This document shows positions 11,329 through 23,684 of a stretch of DNA of 64,000 nucleotides, in pieces. This DNA comes from Hyparrhenia diplandra (lineage: Eukaryota > Streptophyta > Magnoliopsida > Poales > Poaceae), in the NCBI GenBank assembly GCA_015847255.1, contig JADLZK010000226.1:1-64000 (forward strand), in the 5' to 3' direction. The notes beneath the pieces were generated by a model. It was not told the origin of the DNA. It did no database searches and was given only the letters and a program-made list of their open reading frames with translations. The position numbers were made by a program, and so were the translations under genes. Numbering within the stretch: the first letter of the stretch is position 1; the number at the start of each line of letters is the position of its first letter.

Positions 11329-11482
11329 CAGTGAAGAGTTTTAATCTATTGTTTCAAGTGGGAACATTGGAGAAGCCATGCTAATGGCGCACCTAAAAAA
11401 AGAAAACATATTGAGAGATCAACTAGGATATTCTCCATACGGCAAAGCTAGTCAACAAAGTCAACGTATCATCTCCCAATGA

Positions 11483-11724
11483 TACTCCCTTCGGTCCGGC
11501 TTGTAAGGTATTTCACGTATGTCAATGTCAAACTTTATAAACTTTGACAAAAAAAATGGCCTAATTTTTACTATTTTAATATAAAATTAATAATATTATA
11601 TTTGAAATTAAATATGCTACCAAAAAAAAAAAATTATAGCCACAAACAATATAATAAATTAATGTTTACATTGTAATTTAGGAGATTATACTATGTCGGA
11701 CTACGCCATAGATCGGAAGGAGTA
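11483..11724. mobile_element. Degenerate Stowaway-type MITE
   Basis: The ends are TA-CTCCCTTCGGTCCGGC and GATCGGAAGGAG-TA, imperfect inverted repeats of the CTCCCTCCGT type with TA on both sides. The interior is very AT-rich. Confidence 0.7.
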
Positions 11725-12074
11725 TTAAGGAATCTACGGATTTGATTGAGCTCGGTTGGCCACTAACAAATAGGTCGTGCTCAACCCCTGCTTTTGCTCT
11801 CTCGATTTTTTTATAGAGCGTATTATTAGTTTGAGAAAGGTCCAATTTTATGTGATTAATAATTTTTCAATTATGTGTATGGTTTAACATACAAATGTAC
11901 TTAGATTCAAATGTTTCACTTGGCACAGCTGCTCACATTCTTTTGGTTTTATTTCACTTGTGCTAGGTTAATCCCTCTTAGGTGCTTATTCATAGGGATG
12001 GATGATGGTGTGAGCATTTTCGTAGGAGTGACTATGCAAGCGTGCATGTATATGAATGTTTTCATTAGCATGCA

Positions 12075-12235
12075 TGCGTTATATAGATATATATAAATAT
12101 AAATATGAGTATAGGTATAGATAGACATAGATAGAGATAGAGATAGAGATAGAGATAGATATAGATATATATAAATATATAAGTGTAGGTATAGATAAAG
12201 AGATAGAGATAGACATCGAGATAGGGTTAGAGGGC
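12075..12235. repeat. Imperfect GATA/ATAGAG microsatellite
   Basis: The stretch is built from ATAGAT, ATAGAG and ATATAAAT words, including four consecutive AGAGAT-type units around 12130-12155. No coding role is evident. Confidence 0.85.
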
Positions 12236-12566
12236 AAAATATTTAGTGCAAACTACGTCTTCGATGTAATCATAAAAACCCTTTGCAAAATCATAATTAG
12301 CAGTTTTTTGGAAAAAAATGAAATTGTGCACACCAATATTGCATCTATAAGTGTCCATTGTCACAAATTTTGAGATTCAAACTGGTTTTGTAAAAAAAAA
12401 GAGCTTTCGAAGTTGATGCGAAACTGACGTTTTCCCCTATGCTATGGGATGCCCATTGAGGACTTTGTGATTTGCGAGTAAACAATCACATCAATCTCTA
12501 GTTTAACTAACTAATTTAGCAAGCTAAACAAACATTGGGCATGGCCCTGGATTGCTTACTAGCACT

Positions 12567-12819
12567 CCTTTATTGCTTGACATGCAAATCTTTGGACGTA
12601 TTAATCACAGAGTGAATGATGATGATTGCTCAAATCTTATTCTATAGTCTAGAGTAATAATACAACTGTACTCCACGTAACTAGTAGTCAATTAAACACT
12701 GCTGATTCTACCCCTTGCATTTTTGGAAGTAATAAAGAACCACTACTAACTATTATATGGACTTCAAAAAAAAAGGCCTGCTAAATTTTAATTCTGCAAC
12801 TCCCTCATCAAATAAAAAT
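12567..12819 (+). repeat. Downstream copy of the duplicated block, in front of the ubiquitin protease gene
   Basis: Partner of 10031-10275. It ends about 590 bp before the start codon at 13411 and so lies in the likely promoter region of that gene. A further shared word, CTAGTTGTGCC, follows at 12898 (compare 10284). Confidence 0.75.
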
Positions 12820-13410
12820 TTGAAACTTCTAATCCTGCAATTCTCTGCAGTCAACAACAGTCTACAGCGCCATCAATCAAACAATCAATCCAAACTTCTA
12901 GTTGTGCCGGTCGCGCGAACCAACGGGCAGCGCAGGCAGTATCGTTTCCCGCGGCCCCTTCCGCCGTCCGCAGGCCATCGGACGGCCCACAGCAGCCGGC
13001 ACCCGATGCCTTGCGGCGCGCTCTCCCCTTGCGGCTGCCACGCTCGACTCGCTCCGCGACGCGCCGAAAGGAAGCCGTTACTAGCGCACTCTCCGGCTGG
13101 CTGGCGGTGGCTACTCTCCCTCCCCCACGCCACCCTTCTCTGGGCTGGAGAGCCCCGGAAACGGACGCCGACGCGCGGCAGCAGCAGCCCCCGCTCGCCG
13201 CCCCGCGCCTTCCGTTACTACTCAGGGCCATCAAAAGGGGGGGCGAGGGCGAGAGGGGGCGCCCCGTCGATCCCTAAATCGCTTCTCCCCCACCCATTCC
13301 TCCTCTCCTCTCTCCTCACAGCAGGCGACGCCGCTGGTTGTGCTTGGCGAGGATTGATTCGCTGGGCTGAAGTGGGATTGGACTGTGAGAGCCCGAGCTT
13401 TCGAGGATCG

Positions 13411-16400
13411 ATGGAGGTGCCCAACGTGGTGGCGCTCGTGGCCGCCCTGGCGTTAGTGGCGCTGGGAGCGCTGGCCACCAGGTGGCTGCAGCGCATGGAG
13501 GCGCGGAGTGAGGGAGGTGCGCCGCCTCGCGATGCTCGCGGCGGCGGAAGACGAGGCCGTCCTGAAGGCGGAGGAGGCCGACTACTACGCCCGGTTCGTG
13601 CGCGCGCCCGACTTGCCGGAGGTGGTGGCACCTGCGCCGCCGCTGTGGACGCCGCAGGAGATGGCCCCTGCGCCGCAGCTGTGGACGCAGGAGGTGGGCC
13701 CTGCGCCGCTGTGGACGACACAGGCGCAGGTGCTGGCCTTGCTGCGCCGCTGTGTACGGCACAGACGCAGGAGGTGACCCCTGCGCAGGCTGCGCCCATG
13801 GACGCGGCGGTGGCGAACTCCCCACTGGCGGGGATGGGCGTCTGTGCGATGTGTTCCAAGCCGACGACGCTCCGGTGCAAGCGATGCAAGAGTGTCAAGT
13901 ACTGGTCAGTGAGCTCTCGTAGTCCTGCTCGTGTTTCCTCTCTCTCTCTCTCTCGATGAAATTCTTGTTCCCTCTTTGATTCATACGTTGATGCATTGCG
14001 CGAGGGGCGCTTGATTTTTGCACTAGGGAGTTTTGATGCTCTAAATTCGGTGTTTTGTAGAGGTCGTTGATACTTTGTACAGTGTCAGTGGACTTATATT
14101 GTGATGAATTGTATGTTTCCCCTAGTCATTTTTTTTTTTTTTTTTGTCCCAAGCGTGTCAGGCTAGTGGCTTACCCCCGACTGCTTGTTGTTCCACAAGT
14201 TATTTGTTCAGCAAGGATAGGCCGAGAGCAGCATTGCCTCTATGATACTTGTGCTAGAATTTTAACAGTTACTCCCTCCGTTCCAAATTGTAGTTCGCTT
14301 TGGCTTTTCTAGATACATTGATTTAATTATGTATCTAGACATAGTGTATAACTAGGTGCAATGCAAAATCAATGTATCTAGAAAAGCCAAAGTGAACTAC
14401 AATTTGAAACGGAGGGAGTATTCCATTTCCAGGTGCCTACTTAGGCCCAACGGAGTTTGAACGTGGATTCTGCTTTCAGATAAAAGTTGATTAGAATTGG
14501 CATGCATTAGCAGAATCTTTTCTTGATTTATTGAGTAGTGATTCCCACATTTTGTAAGTTCAACAAGTCAGCCATTCTATAAAATGCCAAGTTAACATTC
14601 AAAACCAGTTTCTAGGAAATTGAGGCTGCCTTTTTTTGTCTGTCTATATGCTGCATTGACCTATACTTCAATATTATGGAGTTTCAAAGTATTGGGCATG
14701 GGTAATTCGAGTTATGCCTAGATAGTTGTATTTCTCTTTGATTATGCTGTCAGTTTTTGTTTGGCAAGACATTTGTGTGATTTTGAGGGTCGGATTACTA
14801 TATTTTAATCAATGTCAACTGTCAATTTGTCCAACTATAAAGCTTTATTTCAATGGAAGACTTTGTTTTCCACCTCTATAGGAGTACCTTGCATGCTACT
14901 AGTTCTCCAACTGTCTGATATGTGAAACAAATGCATGGGTCTCCAATGTCTTAAGAATTACTTTTTTTTTTTTATCTGTTTTCATTTTTTAAAGGCTTAG
15001 GTAGGTGCATATCAAATGAAACATTGATTTTTTTTTTTTCAGGTTTAGTTATATTTTTGAGAAGCATCTATTTTTTATTTTTCCCTGGTTATGTTTATGT
15101 TACAATATTTCTTGTGTTACTATAAGGTGAAGCCTAGGTAATTTATGTTCGCAAGTTCGCTATAGCGATTAGTGCATGCACATATTGTTCTCGTCATTGA
15201 ACTGTGCTGCTTATACTAACAGTATTTCCTTTCAAAGGTATAGCCAGGTACTTTCACTAAAAATGAAACCTGAAGGGTCTCTTTCAAAATTGTAATCCCA
15301 TAGATGCACGCATGCATTGGCAGGTTAAGGGTTGATTTATTAATGTAGCAGTTTCCACTTTTTTGGAGTTCTATGCTGGACAGATGATTTGATCATTGTA
15401 CATTTTAAGTAGTCAAGTTCGACATTTCAGGCAATCTATAGACTGAGGAACTTGTAGTTTCAAATCCTGTTACTAGGAATTACCTTTTATTCTGTCCATG
15501 TTGGTGTGTGTTGCATTGATCAGCACTTCGACATTATGGGATTAAATATGATTTAGTATGAGCGGTTTGATTATGCAGGCAGTTCTAAATATATAAAACG
15601 AGAATGGCTTTCTAGAGTGCACACAAGATGAAATTGTTGGAGAGTGAAAAGATATAGAAAACAACTTTTATAAAAATGGATCTCCAAATGATGATTTAAA
15701 GAGTGGATTAGAAAGACTCTTGGAGATGCTCTTAGGACTTATATTTCACAAATTTTATGCATTCCTCTCCTATAATGTAGCATACATACAACATCAGGTA
15801 TAAGATAGTTTATTCAAAAGGGTACAACTGTAACTTCTTTTTTATGTGTGAACCAGAGAGCTCTATTGTGTGAATTGTTTTATTCAGTAACTTCCTTCTT
15901 GGGCCTGTACTTATTTCCACCTTTTTAAGTAACTTCCTTCCTGTTGGTTGCAGCACCGTCAAATGCCAAGTAGATCACTGGAGAAATGGTCACAAAGATG
16001 AATGCCATCTCCTCTAGGTCATGGTGCCACACAAGATGATACACCTAAAAACATGATGGCTGGAACAGAGCTTAATCATATGCCCTTTGAGGCATCCACT
16101 ACCAATGAAAAATGTGTTGGCAATAAAGATATGATTTATTCTCAGTTTACTGGGAAGGAGAATCTGTTGATTGTTCAAGGCCTTCAACTTCAAGTGAAAT
16201 TTGCAAAGTTCATGAAAACCATAAAAGCTTGCCAGCTGTCGACAAAGTTCATTCAGAGAACTCAGCTGTGATGCCAAGTAATTCATCAGCAAAGAAGAAG
16301 TATGCCAGCGACAAACATATTCAAAAGCTGCGAGGAATTATCCAGCAGACTCGGTAAACAGAACTGGGTAGCTCAAATAATCACTAACATATACCTCTAT

Positions 16401-19400
16401 ACAATCATATTGCCTAATGATTATCCAACTTTCTCAGACCCTTTTTTCCTACAAGAATTTTGTTGAGCTCTACAGCTTTAACAAGTTGGAATTGCACCCG
16501 TTTGGTCTTTTCAATCTTGGGAATAGGTAAGTGATTAATGGATCAGTTATTATTTCATATACGAACCATATTATTTGAGATGTATAGACTAACTGAGGCG
16601 TGCCCCAATTGCTTTTCTACCTTTCTACACATATGCTATATGGAAATGAACATAATTGTATTTCTATTAGCTAGTTCTGCATAGCCTCATTTGGTGATTG
16701 TTAATATCTGCATTACTTCTGTAATGTTTCCTTAAAATACACTCTGAAACTATTCAATTTGCTTCTTCCATTAAAGTTTGAATGCTGGAATTTTTTAACT
16801 ATATTGTTTGCATTATGTCTAACGAATTATACTGCATCATAGTACTAAACATGTTATATTAACAAATCTATAATTGAACATGTGAGCCCCTTATTAAATG
16901 TAAATAGTTTGTTGAATCTTAGCGTGGCACTTAATGCTGTTTTATTTGCCTAACATTTCTATCGTTGTTTCTTTTGCAGCTGTTATGCAAATGCTGTTCT
17001 TCAGTGCTTGGCTTTTACCCGCCACTTTCGCATATCTTTTGGAAGGACATCATTCACAAAATTGTATTTTATACTTGACCTGCATTTCATTTGTTACATT
17101 CTGTTCTTGGGTTAATAATGTAGCTTTTTTTTTTGTATTTTTCTAGGTTCTGAAAATGAATGGTGCTTTATGTGTGAGTTGGAAAAGGTCTTGATAGAGG
17201 GCAAAAGTGGAATATCTCCAGTATCACCTAATGGAATACTATGTCATTTGAATGAGATTGGCATCAGTTTTGGCCAGGGCAGCGAAGAAGATGCCCATGA
17301 ATTTCTAAGGTGAGATTTTATTTTTCACTTAACTGCCTAGGTCACATAGTCAGCATCCAAAATGTGCATGAGAATAGTGACGGCTGGTCATGTTACACTT
17401 ATTATATTGAATTATTGATGATATTTCACATAATGTCATTGATTGCATACCTAATCCATGAAAAACTCAGTTGATTTGTTCATGCACAACACATGGAATG
17501 ATTATTTTTACTTACTAATATACTATAACTGGGCAACCCTAAAGAGGTATTTTTCCAAACTATAACTGTTCTTTTCTGGTCAGTATACTCTTGTAACCTT
17601 GGAACAGCAAATATTACACACGTGTTTATTGATTGTTGATTTTTTTTTGGTCATGCGTTCATGCGAAAATATATAACATCACTGTGACCAAGAGTATTCT
17701 CTATGGCTATTTATTGAAACTAGAACTGATGTATTCCTTAGCAGCATAATTTATTGCCTTTGGAAAGGGAACTCTTAATCTTTAATTTCTTCCCTATAAT
17801 TTAATATCTTACTATCTGCATCCCTAGGTAAAATTATGAAGTGCTGATGAATACTCTGTGCCGAAGTGTGCACTTGCTGTTTTGCTAACATGCACATTTG
17901 CCAAGTTGGTTAGCACACTAGTTCAGATGCTAAAAACTATTGCTGTTCTTTTTAGATATTAGATGGATAATCGAAAATTGCACAGCTTATGGAGCAAATT
18001 AATGCTTTAATGTAAAAATTCCAAACATGAAATGAACAGAGCACAAATTTCCATTTTTTTTTGTGTCAGCACTCATGGTGTCATCAATGATACACTGTCG
18101 TGTACATACTTCATACACGTGTATATTCAGTGTTTGACTGCCAACCTGTTATACAAGGTTTTGATGTTTGACAAACCAATCATAAATGCATGTGACAAAA
18201 TTGCATTATGAAGGAGGCAGGGACAGATGGTGTTAGATCTTAGCTGGCACAGTAGGTAAATAAGATATCCTGTTGATTGTAAATCACAAGCTGATGTAGC
18301 TATACAAAAATGTAGCCCTTCTGTAGTAAATACATTCGTGAATCTTTCATAACAAATATATTAATGCTTATAAGTTAGGAGTTCTCTGTCGGGATGGAAT
18401 GCTGTGATGTGGCTGGTTTATTCTTACTAGCATATATGCTCTCACCATTTACATGTCCCCTGCAACACCCACCCCTTGCCCATATCTGTTCAATGGTGAT
18501 ATACTGCTATAGTATGTTGATTGCATTATATAGGCCATGAAAGTGTCTTTTGTAGCGAAAGGGTCTCTAGCCTAGTGATTAGAGCACCTCAGTAGCACCC
18601 AGCAGACTTGGCTTCGACTCTTCATGGGAGCGAATTTAAACAGGCTGCATTATTAAAAAAAAAATAAAAATAGGTTGAGGTTTCCCTTGCCGACTTGTAA
18701 AAAAAAAAAAAGTGTGTCTTTTTGTACATTTTTAGGTAACTAGGTACCCTTATTATTTCTCTAAATTTCAATGGAATCTTCTGTTTGGATTTATAACAAT
18801 TGCAATCCTGGAACAATTTTGGTCTGTAGTCATAACAAAACTGTTTGCTAAATATCCCATTAATTGGTTTTCTTGAATGATTTGGTGAGATCTTCCAACT
18901 AGGAATAATGTTTCATGAAACTGCTCTGAGTGATAGGTTTTAACAGGTATGCAATTGATAAGATGCAATCTGCTAGCTTGAAGGAAGCCAAGAAAAATGG
19001 TATCCAGCAGCTAGCTGAAGGAACAACTCTGGTGCAGTTTATATTTGGGGGTTATCTGCGATCTAAGGTTTTCTTCATGCAGAGCACTCAGCCTTTCCAT
19101 GCCCTACAAATTTCTACTGGAGCATTGAATATCTAATGAAAATACATATTTATATTATTTTTTAACCATTTTTTCCTAGATAAAATGCACAAAGTGTCAG
19201 GTCAGTTCGAAACAGAGTGAACGTATTTTGGATTTAACTGTTGAAATAGATGGGGATATCAGTACCCTTGACGCTGCACTTCGCCGGTTTACATCTTCAG
19301 AAGTTTTAGACGGTGATAATAGGTACCATTGTAGCAGGTTGGTTCCCTCTAGTTTTTTTTTTCCCCCTTCTCTAAATGCTTACAGTGTGCACTTGTATTT

Positions 19401-21162
19401 TCACAATGTTCGCTTCATATATCACATTGCACGGTTAAGGGCCTTAATCAGCAACTGATCTTGAACCAAAATATTGGCATTTTTACTTCACTTGTTGTAG
19501 GGGTTGAGTTTAGTGATCACGTGGTATCATTACTTGAGATTTATTTGGCAAATGAATGCATTAGTTACACTGCCTACTCGTTTAATCTGCTTGGCCTTGA
19601 TACCTGACCTGATACTTAATTTTGCTTCTATATACAATCTTCTTGAATTTATGTACATTCACCAGATGCAATTCGCATACGAGCGTGCCCAAAAAGAAGT
19701 TGACTATATTAGAGGCCCCAAATATATTGACAATTGCACTGAAAAGATATCAGGTACCATTAACACTCTTAGGTTATTTCCATCACTCTTAATGTATTGC
19801 TAATATTTTGTGGGAATCGTAGTGCTTACTTTCACAGAAAATCCTTTTTTCCTTGAACAGTCTGGTGTTTTGGGTGAGACCAGCAAGGTTGTCGAGTTCC
19901 CAGAGCACTTAAATTTGTCACAATATATGTGTAGAACAGATGATTATAGTCCTGTGTACAGCTTGTATTCTGTGGTTGTCCACCACAATGTTGCTTAATG
20001 CAACTGTGTCTGGTCACTATGTATGCTATGTCAAGGATTCCCAAGGGAAGTGGCACGAAATGGATGATAGCGAGGTAAACAATACTTTCTAAACTTGTTT
20101 ATACAGTGAATTGCATACTGGAAGAATTTATAATGATACCATGTTATAGCATCTATCAATTTTTTTCCTTCAATAATTCCCTTGCCTGCAATTGGTTTTT
20201 GATAATCATTGAAGGAACCTTGCATTGGAATCCTGATGCATTTTGATTGATTTTTGTTTGAAAAAAGGCTACTTGTCTGGATACAATTATTTGGTGATGT
20301 AAGAACGATAAGCCATGTGCCCTTGAACTAATTTTTCCAGCTCAATAGCCTTCAATGATGCCTGTAGGTGAAACCTGTCTCCATCCAAAATGTGCTGTCA
20401 AAATGTGCATACATGCTGCTTTATGCAAGGTAAATACTGTGTTGCTCTCAGTTAGGACAACTTGATTGTCCTGCATGCCGTTGTATTGATTCTGTTGACC
20501 GTCCTAAATTATGTCGTGTTAATTCACGCAGATGTTCACCGCGTGCCCCAGCCTCTGCAAGGGGAGCAGTGCTCAGTCAAGGAGCATCATCACGTACTAA
20601 GGAACCCAAGCAGATGGCACGTTCAGAATCGTTTCCTTCGGCGAGCAGCAGGCACCAAGGTGGGCAATTGTCTAAGGATGATTTGGTTCACGACCTTACA
20701 TACACATTGGGTACATCTGATAGGTCATTGTACCCAGTACCACCGCCCTGCTTTAGTCCGAGCAACAGCTCCTCGCTGTTCAGCAGCTCTGATGCAGGGT
20801 CAAGCTGCACTTTCAGCAGCGACAGCACTGATAGTAGCAGGAAATCCAGCATGGAGTATGGCCACATATTTGGAACCTCGGGTTATATGTGCCCGGTAAG
20901 CCCAGCGGTTATACCCGAGGAAGACAAGCTGAGTTACTTGCGGCAAAGGTCTAGCTGGAACTCTAGCTCTTCAGGTCGTCATGACATGGATGATGAGGCA
21001 GGTAAGTACTATCAGGTTGGCAGAGGTGGGGAGACCACGTCCTTCTCTTACGCTGATCAAGGTAAATATCAGGGTGGTAGTAGCAGCAGTCGTAGCTTTA
21101 GTTTCAGTAGTAGCTGTAAATTAACAGAACAACGGAGGTATACAGGGCCGGCGTTTTTCTAG
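13411..21162 (+). CDS. Ubiquitin-specific protease with MYND finger (UBP15/16/17 clade), 11 exons, several frame breaks
   Basis: Cysteine protease that removes ubiquitin from proteins. Exons: 13411-13904, 15954-16353, 16438-16526, 16980-17063, 17147-17309, 18947-19067, 19180-19337, 19666-19753, 19861-20074, 20368-20429, 20532-21162, all with GT-AG introns. The start is MEVPNVVALVAALALVALG, a hydrophobic, possibly membrane-anchoring segment. A proline-rich repeat with LWT words follows, then a MYND finger split by intron 1 (CAMCSKPTTLRCKRCKSVKY, then CQVDHWRNGHKDEC). The catalytic Cys box GNSCYANAVLQCL spans exons 3-4; the His box GHYVCYV is in exon 9; the tail is Ser-rich. Length is about 830 aa, normal for the clade. 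Frame breaks lie near 13503, 13735, 16011, 16166, 16440, 17018-17030, 19676-19693 and 19994; several cancel in pairs. Rice LG1 and Arabidopsis UBP15 are family relatives; strict orthology is not shown. Confidence 0.9.
14270..14420. mobile_element. Intact Stowaway MITE in intron 1 of the ubiquitin protease gene
   Basis: Near-perfect foldback. It begins TA-CTCCCTCCGTTCCAAATTG and ends CAATTTGAAACGGAGGGAG-TA, with inner arms such as CTTTGGCTTTTCTAGATACA pairing with the opposite side. It is much less decayed than the copies at 5330 and 11483, so it is a younger insertion or one of a recently active family. Confidence 0.95.
18541..18726 (+). mobile_element. tRNA-derived SINE in intron 5 of the ubiquitin protease gene
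   Basis: The body (about 18555-18709) starts with a tRNA-like head. It has an A-box-like TAGCCTAGTGATTAGAGC and a B-box-like GGCTTCGACTC, the internal RNA polymerase III promoter parts. The tail ends CTTGT plus poly(A). Imperfect flanking duplications AAGTGTCTTTTGTA (18541-18554) and AAGTGTGTCTTTTTGTA (18710-18726) mark the insertion. It shares the gene's orientation. Confidence 0.8.
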
Positions 21163-21687
21163 AAGGTCGACTAGGGAGAGGACTCTCCAAGTATTTTTTT
21201 ATTTTACTGATATACAAGGGGGCTTGGGTTTGTAGAGAGAGATTAATCATTCATTCATCTATTATGTATGATGATTACACCATTACAGGGAGGTGTGTGT
21301 CTCGCTTCATAGGATTCCTATGGTTGGCATCTGTAGCAAATTACTCTAACCGGTCAAGGTCGGGCAAAAGTCTTTATTTTTGGCCAAATGGATTTTCTGA
21401 CACTACAGATCTGGAGAAAGGAAAGATAAATTCAGAGAACCGTGACAAAAAAAAATGCCGAAGTGTGTTTTTTGTCACTGTCGGCTCTTCTTTCTGTCGT
21501 CTTGTAAACGGCTGGGATTAAACACATTTGGAAGGCGCTGACCACTGAACATGTTGAGCACTATCTTGGCTACCTTATTTCTTGGGCAGAAAAAGAGTCT
21601 GTTTTGCACGTCGTTGCAGGTCAGGGATTTGCACTAGTAGATACTGATTATTCTCCCCAAAGAAACTCGTATTTCTCTGCTTCCGCC

Positions 21688-21730
21688 ATGATCCTCTTTA
21701 GTTCTTTTTTGAGACGATGATCCTCTTTAG
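21688..21730 (-). mobile_element. Micro-retroinsertion: 15-nt tail with 14-bp target duplication
   Basis: ATGATCCTCTTTAG occurs at 21688-21701 and exactly again at 21717-21730. Between them is TTCTTTTTTGAGACG; read on the minus strand this is CGTCTC followed by A residues. This is the smallest of the tail-only insertions in the window. Confidence 0.6.
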
Positions 21731-21747
21731 CTAAGTCAGGTCTAAAC

Positions 21748-21787
21748 CTATAGGAATTTTGTTTCAAAAAAAAGAAACTATAGGAAT
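21748..21787 (+). mobile_element. Micro-retroinsertion: 20-nt tail with 10-bp target duplication
   Basis: CTATAGGAAT is present at 21748-21757 and at 21778-21787. Between them is TTTGTTTC followed by a run of A residues and GAAA. It lies only 18 bp from the preceding micro-insertion, and the two have opposite tail orientation. Confidence 0.55.
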
Positions 21788-21855
21788 CAGGACTGTCATT
21801 ATCAGCACATCAGTGAAACCTTCACTAGCTGGGCTGACTGCATGCAACCTGTTCA

Positions 21856-22000
21856 GCCCGACTGAAGCAGGCCCGAGACTCTGAATTGAAGAAGGCCTTT
21901 CGTTTCATCTGCACTGCATGCATCTCACTTCAGCCCGACTGAAGCAGACCGGAGTCTAGGAAGAAGGCCTTTCGTTTCATTTGCATGCATCTCACTTCAA
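21856..22000 (+). repeat. Two-copy imperfect tandem repeat, unit about 75 bp
   Basis: Both units contain CAGCCCGACTGAAGCAG, GAAGAAGGCCTTTCGTTTCAT and GCATGCATCTCACTTCA in the same order. The second is shorter by a few small deletions. Non-coding, in the spacer after the ubiquitin protease gene. Confidence 0.75.
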
Positions 22001-23002
22001 GCTCTAACATACATGGTGCATTCACGTCCCAATATTCGCTTAGGTCATTTAGGTCTCTAAGCATGTCAATATTTTATCACTCCAAAGCTCTAACGTTTGT
22101 TTATCATTTTTATTAAAAATATAAGATCTTCAAAATTTTCTAAAAACTAAAACCTAATTCTTTTTTTTTTTTTTTTTTGGAAAATGCCAAGATTGTTTCT
22201 TTATTTTTTATTGAGGTATTTGTGGCCTCTGTATGTACCAGGGATGCACACGGCTATTTTTTGAAAACATAGGCTTAAGATTTGTGCCCTGGTGTGGATC
22301 AAGTCATCAGTCATGCATCTACAACTGCATGCATACCACCACAAAAACATGGCCTTTTTCAAATTTTCCAACCAAATTCATGTGACGTGCATGTCTAGAT
22401 ACCTCCTTTTTGAGCCACCAAATTTTGAATAGATGTTAAATTTGCATTCTCAAATTTGTTTGACAATGCACAAAGTATATCTTTACCTATTTTTGAGCAT
22501 CTCGAACTCTAAAGTTGTCAACATTTTGTCTTGCACCTCAAAACCTATCAACATATTGACACTTTTCTACATAAAATAAAATTAAAATATTTCTAAAATT
22601 TAGATCAAAAGTAAGAAATAATTTGAGATTGTTTCATCTATAATAAAATTAAACTATCATTTTCATTTTATATTCTAATTGTGACAACACTGAGCATGTT
22701 GCACACTTAGTGACTCTTGTTTTGTGCCATGAGCTGTTATGACTTATGATGAAGCCCTCTTTGTTTAAAATGCAAAACTATTCTTTTTTACGGTGCCATT
22801 CACACATGATTCAACAAACTAGATTTTGTGGAATTGACATGCAGTTATGCTAACTATTATACCATTCAAAAGCCTTTTTCATTGCAACATCTTTTGCTAG
22901 AAAAAATGTGTTCTAAATGTGCTTATATACAAAAAAAAAAAAAAACAAATGGTACAATGTTGTAATGATGACTAGTTTTCATATGCATGCTCGTGATGAA
23001 GA
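22001..23002. other. AT-rich spacer
   Basis: No gene or bounded repeat recognised. It contains poly(T) near 22158 and poly(A) near 22932 without convincing flanking duplications. Confidence 0.4.
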
Positions 23003-23286
23003 TTAAGGGTGTGTTTAATTTCTTTTGGGTGCCAAAAGTTTTTGTCAAAGTTTTTACTCGAAAAGTTTTTGCCAAAAGTTTTTTGTGCAGTGGTGATGCA
23101 TGGCAAAATTTTTGCAATTGGGGGATATTTTGGCAAAATGGAAACTTTTGGGCCTAATTTTTTTGCCAAAATTTTTGGACCCAAAGTTTTGTTGTTCTTT
23201 TGCCATGGTGTTTTAGATGCATTTTGCCAAAATATGGAATAAAATGCCAAAACTTTTAGCAAAAAGGGAATTAAACAGACCCTTAT
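23003..23286. mobile_element. Tourist-like MITE with foldback interior
   Basis: The left end is TTAAGGGTGTGTTTAATT and the right end is the reverse complement of TAAGGGTCTGTTTAATT. Inside, CCAAAAGTTTTTG-type words occur on both strands, so the element can fold into a long imperfect hairpin. TAA/TTA flanks fit the PIF/Harbinger superfamily, but the flanks are not an exact direct duplication. Confidence 0.65.
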
Positions 23287-23659
23287 TATATTGTTAAAAT
23301 GCTTGCACACCATGATTTGCATTTAGGAAAGTGGGGTATTCAACAATCGATGTTATGTTTCATCTTTTGCAACGGCTTGGTGAGGACAATCTCATACATC
23401 AAAAGCATGTGTCGATCTCTTAGTATTCATGGAATCAACCTAGTTGAACTTTTGAGCGTCTTTTGTCACTTTGTAGAAAAGTTGCATACAATGCAATATA
23501 ATCTTGAAAAGTTCTAAAAGTATTTTTAAAAAGGATTTTCCTTGGTGCTATAATAAGTTTTTTTAGATCATATGATTTGGCTCCGATTAATGGTGGCAGT
23601 TTTCTAAAAACTGATAATGTAAATACTTCAGTGGAAGACACTTTTTTTTTTTTTTTTTG

Positions 23660-23684
23660 CATGTGTGTGTGTGTGTGTGTGGGA
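23660..23684. repeat. (GT)n microsatellite next to poly(T)
   Basis: GTGTGTGTGTGTGTGTGTG directly follows a T run and GCATGT. Simple repeat only. Confidence 0.9.

Noticed and set aside
12757..13410. Extension of the ubiquitin protease reading frame upstream of 13411
   Set aside because: The upstream part has the composition of a GC-rich leader. Family members start at the hydrophobic segment beginning MEVPN.
18555..18640. A functional tRNA gene
   Set aside because: A- and B-box-like words are present but the cloverleaf is not intact, and a tail with target duplications shows a SINE.
23660..23684. GT repeat as a regulatory element
   Set aside because: Plain microsatellite beside a poly(T) run, no gene nearby.
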